Assembly: GCF_000968015.1 (NCBI RefSeq)
Contig: NZ_LACH01000001.1
Coordinates: 124,001 to 188,000, forward strand
DNA: 64,000 bases
Direction: 5' to 3'
Source: Pseudomonas fluorescens
GTDB lineage: Bacteria; Pseudomonadota; Gammaproteobacteria; Pseudomonadales; Pseudomonadaceae
The notes below the pieces were generated by a model. The model ran no database searches, was not told the DNA's origin, and was given only the letters and a program-made list of their open reading frames with translations. This document shows positions 17,820-26,525 of this stretch, piece after piece (the first letter of the stretch is position 1; each line of letters opens with the position of its first letter). The translations under genes and the position numbers were made by a program.

Positions 17820-20164
17820 GTCAACATCGTCAAGCCGACCAGAAACCCGTCCCCCGCTACAAACCCTACAAAGGCCCGGCCGGTGGCTGGGGCGCGCTGG
17901 CCAGTGTTGCCCGTGCCTGGTTGACCAGCGACAACGCGCTGAAAAACTTGCGCATGATGCTCAAGACCAACAAGAACGGCGGGTTCGACTGCCCCGGCTG
18001 CGCCTGGGGCGATTCCAATGAGGCCGGCATGGTGGCGTTCTGCGAGAACGGCGCCAAAGCAGTGAACTGGGAAGCGACCAAACGCCGTGTCGACGGCGCG
18101 TTCTTTGCCAAACACAGCGTCAGTTCGTTGCTGGAACAAAGTGACTATTGGCTGGAGTATCAGGGCCGTCTGACCGAACCACTGAGCTATGACGCCGAAA
18201 CCGATCGCTACAAGCCGATCAGTTGGGAAGCGGCGTTCTCCTTGATCGCCAAACATTTGCAGGGCCTGTCGAGCCCAAACCAGGCCGAGTTCTACACCTC
18301 GGGCCGCGCCAGCAACGAAGCGGCGTACCTGTATCAATTGTTCGTGCGTGCCTACGGCACCAATAACTTTCCCGATTGCTCGAACATGTGCCACGAGGCC
18401 AGCGGTGTGGCCATGGCGCAAAGTGTTGGCGTCGGCAAAGGCACCGTCACCTTCGACGACTTCGAACACGCCGATGCGATTTTTGTCTGGGGTCAGAACC
18501 CAGGCACCAACCACCCACGGATGCTCGAACCGTTGCGCGAAGCGGTGAAACGCGGCGCTCAGGTGGTCTGCATCAACCCTTTGAAGGAGCGCGGCCTGGA
18601 ACGCTTCCAGCACCCGCAACACCCGATCGAAATGCTCACCAACGGCGACAAGCCGACCAACACCGCGTACTTCCGTCCGGCATTGGGCGGCGACATGGCG
18701 ATCATGCGCGGCATGGCCAAGTTCCTGCTGCAGTGGGAGCGTGACGCTCAGAAGGCGGGTGAGCCTGCCATATTCGACCACGACTTCCTCAATGAACACA
18801 GTGTCAACGTGCTGGAATACCTGGGCATCGTCGACGACACCTCGTGGGAGCAGATCGTCGAACAGTCCGGACTGACGCTGGTTGAAATCGAGCAAGCGGC
18901 GCGGATGTACGCCAACGGCAAAAACGTGATCATGTGCTGGGCCATGGGCATCACACAGCATCGCCATTCGGTAGCGACCATCCAGGAAATCGCCAACCTG
19001 ATGTTGCTGCGCGGCAACATCGGCCGGCCCGGCGCAGGTCTGTGCCCGGTGCGCGGCCACAGTAACGTGCAGGGCGACCGGACCATGGGCATCAACGAGC
19101 GTCCGCCGGTGGCATTTCTCGATTCCCTGGAGCGTCGCTTCAACTTCAAGGTGCCGCGTGAAAACGGTCACAACGTGGTCGAGGCGATCCACGCCATGGC
19201 CGACGGCCGCGCGAAAGTCTTTATCGGGCTGGGCGGTAACTTCGCCCAAGCCACCCCGGACAGTTCACGGACCTTCCAGGCCCTGAGCAACTGCGACCTG
19301 ACCGTCCAGATCAGCACCAAGCTCAACCGCAGCCATTTGGCGCACGGTAAAGACGCGTTGATCCTGCCGTGCCTAGGCCGTACCGACATCGACATCCAGA
19401 CCGAAGGCCCGCAAGCGGTGACCGTCGAAGACTCGTTCAGCATGGTCCACGCCTCCAACGGCCAGTTGCAGGCGCTGTCGAACCAGATGCGCTCGGAGCC
19501 TGCGATCATCGCTGGCATCGCCGCCGCGACCCTGGGCAGCAAACCGGTGGACTGGAACTGGCTGGTGGCCGACTACCGACGCATCCGCGACTTGATCGCC
19601 GACACCATTCCAGGCTTCAAGGACTTCAACGAGAAGATCCAGAACCCGGGCGGGTTCTACCTCGGCAACAGCGCCGGTGCTCGCCGCTGGAATACCGCGT
19701 CGGGGCGCGCCAATTTCCGTCCGAACGTCCTGCCTAAAGATCTGGTGCACGAACGCACTCGCGCCACCGGCGTATTGCCGGACCTGATCATGCAGTCGAT
19801 GCGCTCTCACGATCAGTACAACACCACGATTTATGGGCTTGATGACCGTTATCGCGGCGTAAAAGGTCAGCGTGATGTGTTGTTCGTCAACGAAGCCGAC
19901 ATCCTTCGCCTGGGGTTCAAGCCGGGGCAGAAGGCTGACATCGTGTCGATCTGGGATGATGGCCGTGTACGTCGAGTGAAGGGCTTTACGCTGCTGGCGT
20001 TTGATATCCCTGCCGGGCAAGCGGCGGCTTACTACCCGGAAGTGAATCCGCTGGTGCCGCTGGAAAGCATCGGGGACGGCAGCCATACGCCGACATCGAA
20101 GTTTGTGGCGATCCGGCTGGAAGCGGCGAGTGAGACCGGGCTGATTATGGCGAAGTCGGCCTGA
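17816..20164 (+). CDS. FdhF/YdeP-family molybdopterin oxidoreductase
   Basis: A bis-MGD molybdoenzyme of 782 residues in the group of E. coli YdeP and the alpha chain of formate dehydrogenase H. I place the start at the GTG of the GTGAG that overlaps the fdhD stop, giving N-terminal SQHRQADQKPVPRYKPYKGP. A cysteine-rich start FDCPGCAWGD, the cofactor segments VWGQNPGTNHPRM and RPGAGLCPVRGHSNVQGDR, and a C-terminal dinucleotide-binding domain are visible. DCSNMCHEASG (C192) aligns with the selenocysteine segment of FdhF, so this is a Cys form. No iron-sulfur or cytochrome partner gene is adjacent, and the true substrate is uncertain. Confidence 0.9.
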   Translation: MSQHRQADQKPVPRYKPYKGPAGGWGALASVARAWLTSDNALKNLRMMLKTNKNGGFDCPGCAWGDSNEAGMVAFCENGAKAVNWEATKRRVDGAFFAKHSVSSLLEQSDYWLEYQGRLTEPLSYDAETDRYKPISWEAAFSLIAKHLQGLSSPNQAEFYTSGRASNEAAYLYQLFVRAYGTNNFPDCSNMCHEASGVAMAQSVGVGKGTVTFDDFEHADAIFVWGQNPGTNHPRMLEPLREAVKRGAQVVCINPLKERGLERFQHPQHPIEMLTNGDKPTNTAYFRPALGGDMAIMRGMAKFLLQWERDAQKAGEPAIFDHDFLNEHSVNVLEYLGIVDDTSWEQIVEQSGLTLVEIEQAARMYANGKNVIMCWAMGITQHRHSVATIQEIANLMLLRGNIGRPGAGLCPVRGHSNVQGDRTMGINERPPVAFLDSLERRFNFKVPRENGHNVVEAIHAMADGRAKVFIGLGGNFAQATPDSSRTFQALSNCDLTVQISTKLNRSHLAHGKDALILPCLGRTDIDIQTEGPQAVTVEDSFSMVHASNGQLQALSNQMRSEPAIIAGIAAATLGSKPVDWNWLVADYRRIRDLIADTIPGFKDFNEKIQNPGGFYLGNSAGARRWNTASGRANFRPNVLPKDLVHERTRATGVLPDLIMQSMRSHDQYNTTIYGLDDRYRGVKGQRDVLFVNEADILRLGFKPGQKADIVSIWDDGRVRRVKGFTLLAFDIPAGQAAAYYPEVNPLVPLESIGDGSHTPTSKFVAIRLEAASETGLIMAKSA

Positions 20165-20184
20165 GGTATTGCCTGATTTGGCCC

Positions 20185-20260
20185 CATCGCGAGCAAGCTC
20201 GCTCCCACAGTGGTTTTGCGTTCGACACAAATCAAATGTGGGAGCGAGCTTGCTCGCGAT
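20185..20260. repeat. REP-type inverted pair
   Basis: CATCGCGAGCAAGCTCGCTC and its complement, ending GCTTGCTCGCGAT, are separated by about 22 bases. The pair begins 21 bases after the stop codon of the YdeP-like gene. Confidence 0.9.
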
Positions 20261-20312
20261 GACGGAAGCATATTCAACGAATCTTCCGGATCAATCACTT
20301 TTCAAACGCCCA

Positions 20313-20345
20313 TAAAAAAGGCCGTTTTGCATGAAAACGGCCTAT
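20313..20345 (-). terminator. Hairpin with T-run on the minus strand
   Basis: The stem AGGCCGTTTT / AAAACGGCCT with loop GCATG has six A on its left and no T-run on its right, so as an intrinsic terminator it points leftward. No minus-strand gene is visible between it and its right neighbour, which has its own terminator. Confidence 0.5.
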
Positions 20346-20501
20346 CCGAAGTAGCTAAAGACCGGCGAAAAACACTTAAGTTCCAGCTAAAAAACAGTAA
20401 CTTATAGAAATGTGCTCAAGTCGTGTTACTCGTCGGATTTCGATTGTCACGACCATGACACAGCCTCAGGATCGCGCCGTCATCCCCTTGAGGTTCCTCT
20501 A

Positions 20502-20981
20502 ATGAAGTTCTCCTCGATTCTCTTGTTGTCCCTTGGCCTGGTCAGTGGCTTCGCTTCTGCCGGCGGCACCACCGAAGCAGGTGTGGGCGGCGCATTGGGC
20601 GGGGTTCTGGGCTCGGTCGTCGGTCAGTCATTAGGCGGCAGTACAGGTTCCACCATTGGCGCGGCCCTCGGCGGCGCGGGTGGTAGTGCCGTTGGCGCAG
20701 ACAAACGCAGCCGTGGCGAAGCCGCTATTGGCGGTGCGTTGGGCGCAGCGGGCGGTAACGTGGTCGGTCGCAGCATGGGCGGCACCACCGGCAGTCTGAT
20801 CGGCTCCGCAGCAGGCGGCGGCGCCGGTGGCGCGCTGGGTAACTACATGGGCAACAAAAGCGATGACGAAGATGATCGTCGTTCCTATCGTGGTGACCGT
20901 GATGATCGTCGCTACTACCGTGGAGGCCGCCATGATCGCGGCCACCATTACGGGCATCGCAAGCATCGCTATCGCGACTGA
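20502..20981 (+). CDS. Exported glycine-zipper protein
   Basis: A 159-residue protein with a signal peptide (about 1-21, ending FASA), then some 90 residues of glycine-zipper repeats (GGALGGVLGSVVGQSLGG, GAALGGAGGSAVG, GGALGAAGGNVVGRSMGG), and a charged tail of Asp/Arg/Tyr/His (residues 125-159). Such proteins sit in or near the outer membrane or periplasm; no precise role is known. The ATG at 20502 follows TTGAGGTTCC. The internal repeats recur roughly every 40 residues and look like duplication. Confidence 0.8.
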   Translation: MKFSSILLLSLGLVSGFASAGGTTEAGVGGALGGVLGSVVGQSLGGSTGSTIGAALGGAGGSAVGADKRSRGEAAIGGALGAAGGNVVGRSMGGTTGSLIGSAAGGGAGGALGNYMGNKSDDEDDRRSYRGDRDDRRYYRGGRHDRGHHYGHRKHRYRD

Positions 20982-21011
20982 GGCTTGAATCGCCTCGTTT
21001 ACCGGTAGATC

Positions 21012-21045
21012 AAAAAATCGCAGCCCAAGGGCTGCGATTTTTTTT
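21012..21045. terminator. Two-way Rho-independent terminator
   Basis: AAAATCGCAGCCC-AA-GGGCTGCGATTTT is a perfect stem with A- and T-runs on both sides, between the convergent glycine-zipper and thioesterase genes. Confidence 0.92.
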
Positions 21046-21050
21046 GCCCG

Positions 21051-21470
21051 TCACACCACCAACCGCTCCAGTGCCCCGCGCAACCCGGCAGGAATCGCCA
21101 CCGGCTGATTCGACGCCCGGTCTACAAACACATGCACAAAGCGCCCTGCCGCGCAGGCTTCGTCTTCCCCGGTCTTGAACACTGCCAGCTCGTACTGCAC
21201 CGAACTGTTGCCCAACTTGCCCACCCGCAAACCGATTTCTATCCGGTCAGGGAAGGCGATGGATGCAAAGTAGTCACAGGCCGAACTCACCACAAAGCCC
21301 ACCACTTCGCCGTCATGGATATCCAGGCCGCCGACTTCGATCAGGTAGGTGTTCACCGCTGTGTCGAAGAAGCTGTAATAGGTAACGTTGTTGACGTGAC
21401 CGTAGGCGTCGTTGTCGTGCCAGCGGGTGGTGATGGGTTGGAAGTGGGGATAGTCAGTGCGTTGATTCAT
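21051..21470 (-). CDS. Acyl-CoA thioesterase, 4-hydroxybenzoyl-CoA thioesterase type
   Basis: A 139-residue hotdog-fold protein with the 4HBT signature [21 protein letters not shown], whose Asp is the catalytic residue. It probably forms a tetramer in the cytosol and releases CoA from acyl- or aroyl-CoA. It lies 74 bases downstream of the 3-hydroxyacyl-CoA dehydrogenase on the same strand, a pairing I also recall in P. aeruginosa, which suggests a shared catabolic task. The in vivo substrate is unknown. Confidence 0.87.
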   Translation of the reverse strand: MNQRTDYPHFQPITTRWHDNDAYGHVNNVTYYSFFDTAVNTYLIEVGGLDIHDGEVVGFVVSSACDYFASIAFPDRIEIGLRVGKLGNSSVQYELAVFKTGEDEACAAGRFVHVFVDRASNQPVAIPAGLRGALERLVV

Positions 21471-21544
21471 GGGTTCTCGCCTTGAGGATCGTTCCCACGC
21501 GGACGGTTCGACGCCTCGACATGGGAACGTTCGAACAGTGAAGT

Positions 21545-22771
21545 CTACCGATCAGCAAACCCTTTACCCACCGCCGCCAGCTCCCCGATCAATCGAGCCG
21601 GTTTCCACTGATCACCCTGCTTGGTTTCCAGCTGCAACAATCTCAAATGAATATCCGCCAATCCCTGTTGATCCGCCCAGGCCATCGGCCCACCCTTGTC
21701 CGCCGGGAAGCCATAACCGTTGAGGTACACCAGATCGATGTCCTGCGCCGACTCGGCAATCCCTTCCTGAAGGATCTTCGCTCCCTCGTTGACCAGTGCC
21801 AGCAAGCAGCGCTCCAGAATCTCCTCAGGACCGATCTCGCGACGCTGGAAGCCCAACCCTTCGCTGACCTTCAACACCAGCGCATCGACTTCAACATCGT
21901 GCTCAGCCTGGCGACTGCCCGGCTCATAGTGGTAATAGCCATTGCCACTCTTCTGGCCGAAACGACCCAATTCGCAAAGCCGATTGTCCACCTGAACCTC
22001 AGGCGCATCCTGCCCTATGCCGGCCAACTGCCGAGCGCGCCACTCCAGATCGATGCCGACTACGTCGTACATGCGGAACGGCCCCATGGCAAAGCCAAAA
22101 CCTTGCAGTGCCGCATCGACCTGATAGGGATAAGCGCCTTCGAGCAACATCTTGCGCGCTTCGAGCACATACGGATGCAGCATGCGGTTGCCGATGAAAC
22201 CGTGGCAGTTGCCCGACACCACGCTGACCTTGCCCATGCGCTTGCCCAGCGCCAGAGCGGCCTCAAGCACCACTGGTAAAGTCTGGGCACCACGAACGAT
22301 TTCCAGCAGTTTCATGATGTGCGCCGGGCTGAAGAAGTGCAGGCCCAGGACCTGTTGCGGACGGCGAGTAGCCGCAGCGATGGCATCGATATCCAGCGCC
22401 GAGGTATTGCTGGCCAAAATCGCTTCAGGCTTGAGCAGACTGTCCAGCTCGCGGAAGATTTTCTGCTTGAGTTCGAGGTTTTCGTACACGGCTTCGATGA
22501 CCAGATCGACATCGCAGATCGCCGCGTAGTCAGCAGCCGCCGTTACCCGTGCTATGCGAGCGTCCGCTTCGGCCTGATCGATCCGTCCCTGACGCACGTT
22601 GTGGGCGTAGGTGTCCGCCACGGTAGCCAGCGCTTGTTCAAGCATCTGTGGATTGTTATCGACCCACTGCACCGGGACGCCGGCGTTGGCCAGACACATG
22701 ACAATGCCACGGCCCATGGTGCCCGCGCCAATGACGGCGGCGCGCTGAATATTGAACGGTGTCTGGCTCAT
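21545..22771 (-). CDS. 3-hydroxyacyl-CoA dehydrogenase
   Basis: An NAD-dependent dehydrogenase of 408 residues: Rossmann domain with [13 protein letters not shown] (about 10-22) and [11 protein letters not shown], then two copies of the C-terminal helical domain ([17 protein letters not shown], and [20 protein letters not shown] with [17 protein letters not shown]). It resembles the dehydrogenase part of FadB without the hydratase domain. The start at 22771 ([13 protein letters not shown]) follows AAGAGAAC; the upstream in-frame codons are not family-like. It acts in beta-oxidation of an unknown acyl group. Confidence 0.9.
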   Translation of the reverse strand: MSQTPFNIQRAAVIGAGTMGRGIVMCLANAGVPVQWVDNNPQMLEQALATVADTYAHNVRQGRIDQAEADARIARVTAAADYAAICDVDLVIEAVYENLELKQKIFRELDSLLKPEAILASNTSALDIDAIAAATRRPQQVLGLHFFSPAHIMKLLEIVRGAQTLPVVLEAALALGKRMGKVSVVSGNCHGFIGNRMLHPYVLEARKMLLEGAYPYQVDAALQGFGFAMGPFRMYDVVGIDLEWRARQLAGIGQDAPEVQVDNRLCELGRFGQKSGNGYYHYEPGSRQAEHDVEVDALVLKVSEGLGFQRREIGPEEILERCLLALVNEGAKILQEGIAESAQDIDLVYLNGYGFPADKGGPMAWADQQGLADIHLRLLQLETKQGDQWKPARLIGELAAVGKGFADR

Positions 22772-22896
22772 AGTTGTTCTCTTGTTGGCGATCCAAAGAC
22801 AGCCTTCACCATAGTCAGCCACCGCGCTTTTTTGAAATTTATTCCTGTGATGAGCAACATTCAGCGGATGGATGTGCTTCGAAAACACCGACTCCC

Positions 22897-22997
22897 CCTG
22901 TAGGAGCTGCCGAAGGCTGCGATCTTTTGATCTTGATCTTCGGGAATTTCAGCACCGCCAAAGATCAAAAGATCGCAGCCTTCGGCAGCTCCTACAG
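22897..22997. repeat. Inverted repeat, CTGTAGGAGCTGCCGAAGGC family
   Basis: Arms of about 36 bases (CTGTAGGAGCTGCCGAAGGC, then TGCGATCTTTTGATC, and its complement) around about 28 bases. The right arm abuts the stop codon of the helicase gene. Confidence 0.9.
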
Positions 22998-24926
22998 TTA
23001 GAGGTGCGACTGGGACCAGTCGCGGACTTCGGCATACGGATAATCCTCCAGCGCCGCAAACCCGGGAATCGACCGTGCCTTGAGCTTGGTGAACAGCGGC
23101 ACGCCGATACCGCATAAAAACCGCGTCACGCGTTCCGCCGACGGAACGTTGCCGGTGTGCTGCTCATGCTTGTGGATAAAATCAGCGCACAACGCCTCGA
23201 AGTTTTTATCCACAAGCGCCGGTAATTCCGGTGGCGTCGGCAACCGCGCCACATCCCCGTGACACACCGAACAATGCCCGCACTGCTGCGGCGCATTTTC
23301 ATCGCCGAAGTACTCGGCCAGGCGATAACCCAGGCAATGGTCCGTGGCGAACAGATCCAGCATGGCGTGAATCCGCGCGATCTCGGTGCGCTCGTGCCGG
23401 GTGAAGTAGGCGTGTAGCTCGGCGCTCAAGGCCTGGCTGTTGAAGTCCGTTTGCAGCAGGCTGTAGACCTCGGTCATTTGCTTGCTTTCGAGCTCGACCC
23501 AGCCCTTTTCCTGGAAATAATCCAGCGCCTTCACCACGCGATTACGCTCGGCCTGATGCTGTTCATAAAGCGCGTCGAAATTCACCGTGGCCCAGGTCCG
23601 TGCGCGACTGGAAGTCTGGATGATCGCCGCGACGAAGTCCTTGCGCTCACCCTCGAAGCGGGCCAGCAAGACCTCTGGCTCCTGCAAGTACTTGAAGCGA
23701 TATTCGGCGTAATAGGCGTAACGCGGCGCAATGATCCCGCGCAGTTCCAACTGCACCAGTAAGGTCTTGAGCGGCAATTGGCGGATGTTGCTGTGGTCCG
23801 CCAACGGCCCCAAGAGAAACTCCCACTGCCCCTCGGGCGCGGCGGCTTGCAACTCGTCGAGCACATAACGGATGCCATCCAGCTCAGGCGTATCGCCGTA
23901 TACGAAGTTTTCCAGCACGTTGAGGCTGTCGCGGTTGGCCAATACCAGGCAGTCGGACGGCTGCCCGTCACGCCCGGCGCGGCCGATTTCCTGGCTGTAG
24001 TTTTCGATGGATTTGGGCAGGTCGAAATGCACCACGTTGCGAATGTCGCTCTTGTCGATGCCCATGCCGAACGCGATAGTGGCAACGATGCAATTGGACT
24101 GCCCACCCATGAACCGGCGCTGGATGGCTTCGCGTTGTTCGTGGGGCAGACCGGCGTGGTAAGCCTCGGCCTGAATGCCGTTGCGGGCCAGATGTTCGGC
24201 AATGTGCTCGGCGGTTTTCTGCAGGGTGACGTAGACAATGCTCGGCTGGTCGGGACGCTGGCTCATCCATTCGACAAGGCGTCGGCGCTTGTCCTGCCCA
24301 CGCACCGGCTCGACCAACAGATTGAGGTTTGGCCGATAGAAACCGGTGGTCACCACATCGTCGGGGGCGATGGCGAACTTGGCCTCCATGTCAGCGATCA
24401 CCTTGGGCGTCGCAGTGGCGGTCAGCAGCAGCGCCTGAGGGATGTTGAACTGGCGCTGATAGTCGGGGAGCTTGAGGTAGTCAGGACGGAAATTGTGGCC
24501 CCACTCCGAGATGCAGTGCGCCTCATCCACCACCAGCAGCGAGATCGGCACCTGCTGCAAGAAATTGCGGAAACGCTCGTTCTTCAGGCGCTCCACGGAG
24601 ATCATCAAAATCTTCAGCTCGCCAGACTTGGCCCGGGCCATCACATCGCTGGCGTCATCGCGGCTCTGGGCCGAATCGATACTGCCCGCCGCAATACCGT
24701 GGCGCTGCAGGAACGCCAGTTGATCCTGCATCAACGCCAGCAGCGGCGAGACCACCAGCGTCAGGTGCGGCAGCAGCAAGGCTGGCAATTGATAACAAAG
24801 GGACTTGCCCGAACCGGTGGGGAAAATCGCCGCCGCCGAGCGCCCGGCCAACACCGCGCTGACCGCCGCTTCCTGGCCGGGTCGAAACTGTGGATAACCG
24901 AAAACCTGTTCCAGGGTGTTGTGCAT
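22998..24926 (-). CDS. RecQ-family ATP-dependent DNA helicase
   Basis: A superfamily 2 helicase of 642 residues. Walker A is AIFPTGSGKSLCYQ (K41), motif II is VVDEAHCISEWGHNFRPDY, motif VI is QEIGRAGRDGQPS. A RecQ zinc module follows, with C..YF...QQCGHCSVC around residue 535. The C-terminal 90 residues do not show an HRDC domain, so it differs from standard RecQ and may be a second, RecQ-like enzyme. It should unwind 3'-tailed DNA in repair. A classical recQ elsewhere in the genome is likely, so I give no symbol. Confidence 0.88.
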   Translation of the reverse strand: MHNTLEQVFGYPQFRPGQEAAVSAVLAGRSAAAIFPTGSGKSLCYQLPALLLPHLTLVVSPLLALMQDQLAFLQRHGIAAGSIDSAQSRDDASDVMARAKSGELKILMISVERLKNERFRNFLQQVPISLLVVDEAHCISEWGHNFRPDYLKLPDYQRQFNIPQALLLTATATPKVIADMEAKFAIAPDDVVTTGFYRPNLNLLVEPVRGQDKRRRLVEWMSQRPDQPSIVYVTLQKTAEHIAEHLARNGIQAEAYHAGLPHEQREAIQRRFMGGQSNCIVATIAFGMGIDKSDIRNVVHFDLPKSIENYSQEIGRAGRDGQPSDCLVLANRDSLNVLENFVYGDTPELDGIRYVLDELQAAAPEGQWEFLLGPLADHSNIRQLPLKTLLVQLELRGIIAPRYAYYAEYRFKYLQEPEVLLARFEGERKDFVAAIIQTSSRARTWATVNFDALYEQHQAERNRVVKALDYFQEKGWVELESKQMTEVYSLLQTDFNSQALSAELHAYFTRHERTEIARIHAMLDLFATDHCLGYRLAEYFGDENAPQQCGHCSVCHGDVARLPTPPELPALVDKNFEALCADFIHKHEQHTGNVPSAERVTRFLCGIGVPLFTKLKARSIPGFAALEDYPYAEVRDWSQSHL

Positions 24927-25189
24927 AAGCTGTCACTCCGTTGACCGCTGCGAAGCCCAAAGCCTAGCCGGCAAACGCAGCGAGTCGAGAAAAGGTCGGG
25001 GACCAAAACGATACGGGATGATACAGCTTCGACCCAAGGTCCTTTGCCACAGGATGAAACAAACGAAACACTTTGTTCCTCGCTGTGCCGCTCAATCTGA
25101 CGTTAAGGTCTCCTCGCACAACCACCGTCCGCGCACTTCACATCACGGCAGGACGCCTGATGAGCGCGGCACTTGAACAAGGAACGACC

Positions 25190-25336
25190 ATGCCTCACAA
25201 ACTGTTTTATGCCATCGCCCTGATCCTGACATCCTTGCTGCTGAGTGGCTGCGATGGGCTTCCCGGAGAACCACCGTTGCTCGCTACATGCGACTCTCTG
25301 GAGTGTTCAGCCCAACAGGCTTGGCGAACATCCTGA
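25190..25336 (+). CDS. Small lipoprotein, 48 aa
   Basis: MPHKLFYAIALILTSLLLSG, followed by Cys, is a clear lipoprotein signal peptide with lipobox LLSGC (Cys21). The mature part is only 28 residues, with two further cysteines in TCDSLECSAQQ. AAGGAACG precedes the ATG at good spacing. An in-frame ATG at 25160 would add ten residues and weaken the signal peptide. The gene is convergent with the secreted protein gene 18 bases downstream. The role is unknown; it is easily missed by gene finders because of its length. Confidence 0.6.
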   Translation: MPHKLFYAIALILTSLLLSGCDGLPGEPPLLATCDSLECSAQQAWRTS

Positions 25337-25354
25337 TGACCGCAGGGTAGATGG

Positions 25355-25858
25355 CTACGGCGCCATCACGGCCACCCGCAGCTGCTCGTTCAACACCTGC
25401 TCGTGAAACACCCGGCTCTTGCTCGCCCACACAGCATGAGCCGGACTGATTTCGCCGGTGAACGCCGCCGCTAACTGACGCAAATCCGCAACGCTGCGCA
25501 CGCGGGGGCAGAAGGATTCGCCGTCGCAGTTCTGGCTGGCGCTACGGCAGGTGGTCAGCAGCCGGTCCCAAAGCCCGTCACGCACCTGCCTGACCGACTT
25601 GAGCTTCACATCCTGCACGCCCAGTCGTTGTTTCAGGCTCTGTTCGTCCAGCGCTTCGCTGGCCAGCAATGCCTTGCCGAACATCAGCACTTCAGCACGG
25701 AAAGCGGTGTCCATGCTCGCCTGACTGGTCAGCGCATCCGGCCAACCGGTGCGGTCCATGTTGGCCAGGACCATCGAACTACCTGCATCAGCAGCATCTG
25801 CTGCGCGACAAATCCCGGCCCACAGCAACAAAATCGAGGCCATACGTAGCCATTGCAT
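25355..25858 (-). CDS. Exported protein of unknown function
   Basis: A 167-residue protein with a signal peptide of about 22 residues (ILLLWAGICRAADA). The mature part is mostly helical, with three cysteines in TCRSASQNCDGESFC that could form a disulphide-linked loop, and a conserved-looking SLKQRLGVQDVKLKSV. I recognise no family. An 18-base perfect palindrome lies 25 bases before the start codon. Confidence 0.7.
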   Translation of the reverse strand: MQWLRMASILLLWAGICRAADAADAGSSMVLANMDRTGWPDALTSQASMDTAFRAEVLMFGKALLASEALDEQSLKQRLGVQDVKLKSVRQVRDGLWDRLLTTCRSASQNCDGESFCPRVRSVADLRQLAAAFTGEISPAHAVWASKSRVFHEQVLNEQLRVAVMAP

Positions 25859-25883
25859 ACTTAATTCCCTTTAAGCGTTGGAC

Positions 25884-25901
25884 GGACGTTTCGAAACGTC
25901 C
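25884..25901. promoter_or_regulatory. Perfect 18-base palindrome, candidate operator
   Basis: GGACGTTTCGAAACGTCC is its own reverse complement and stands 25 bases before the start of the exported protein gene. The length, symmetry and position fit a dimeric repressor site overlapping the promoter; it lacks a T-run on the gene's strand, so a terminator is unlikely. Confidence 0.5.
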
Positions 25902-26066
25902 TACTGATTCTGGCGCGCGCCATACAGAGGTTTGATGCGTTGCGCCTGACAAACCTGTAGGAAGTTTTCCGTCTAAGGGTTTAGGTGTAAAAAGCCTCGG
26001 GAAACGCGTAGGTTCGGTCCGAAAAGGCAGGTAAAACCCCTACAAGCCCTGTCCATCGAAGCTGTA

Positions 26067-26096
26067 TTGCCGCGCGGCGCCGTGCCCTTCTATAGT
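26067..26096 (+). promoter_or_regulatory. Sigma-70-type promoter
   Basis: TTGCCG (26067-26072) and TATAGT (26091-26096) are 18 bases apart, 73 bases before the small gene at 26169. The rest of the 310-base gap (25859-26168) holds the palindrome above and nothing else I recognise. Confidence 0.5.
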
Positions 26097-26168
26097 CTGC
26101 GGCGCGGCTGAAAACAGTGTCTCGGCCTGCCGGGAGCCACCTCCCGATTTCGCACAGGACGAACCTCG

Positions 26169-26462
26169 ATGAACACCTTCCACACGTTTACAGAACGCTA
26201 TCGCCCGCTCAAATCCCGCTACAGCGACACCCCCGTGCTGGTCATCGATACAGAAGCCGACCCCCACGAAATCCTCGACGCCGCCCGCCAACGCATCCGC
26301 GCCGCCAGCGAACTGCTCGAAACACTGTATTGCCTGTGCTTCAAACAGGCGGATGCGAGCGATATTCCCAACATCGTCAATGCGCTGTATCTGCTGACTC
26401 AGGATGGTAATGAATTGCTTGAAGTCGCTCGCCAACACCTACCGAAACTCACCACTGACTGA
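26169..26462 (+). CDS. Small paralogous protein, copy A (DUF6124/DUF3077-like)
   Basis: A soluble, mainly helical protein of 97 residues with the segments ERYRPL, PVLVIDTEADPHEILDAA, RIRAASELLETLYCLCF and ALYLLTQDGNELLEVA. It is clearly paralogous to the product at 27038 (roughly half the residues agree by eye). Pseudomonas genomes carry many small proteins of this general build, filed under families such as DUF6124 or DUF3077; I cannot fix the family without a search. It is preceded by a sigma-70 promoter and followed by a single REP and an antitoxin-like gene. Confidence 0.75.
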   Translation: MNTFHTFTERYRPLKSRYSDTPVLVIDTEADPHEILDAARQRIRAASELLETLYCLCFKQADASDIPNIVNALYLLTQDGNELLEVARQHLPKLTTD

Positions 26463-26478
26463 GCCCCACCACAATGCC

Positions 26479-26503
26479 CTGTGGGAGCGAGCTTGCTCGC
26501 GAT
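26479..26503 (+). repeat. Single REP element
   Basis: One copy of CTGTGGGAGCGAGCTTGCTC followed by GCGAT, without the inverted partner found elsewhere in the window. It falls 23 bases before the antitoxin-like start codon. Confidence 0.8.
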
Positions 26504-26525
26504 GAACGATAACTCGGTGTACCTG

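Noticed and set aside
17789..19249. 486-codon minus-strand frame opposite the YdeP-like gene
   Set aside because: Shadow of a strongly recognisable molybdoenzyme; no family resemblance.
20412..20501. 30-codon upstream extension of the glycine-zipper protein
   Set aside because: It would bury the clear signal peptide inside the protein; ATG at 20502 has GAGG upstream.
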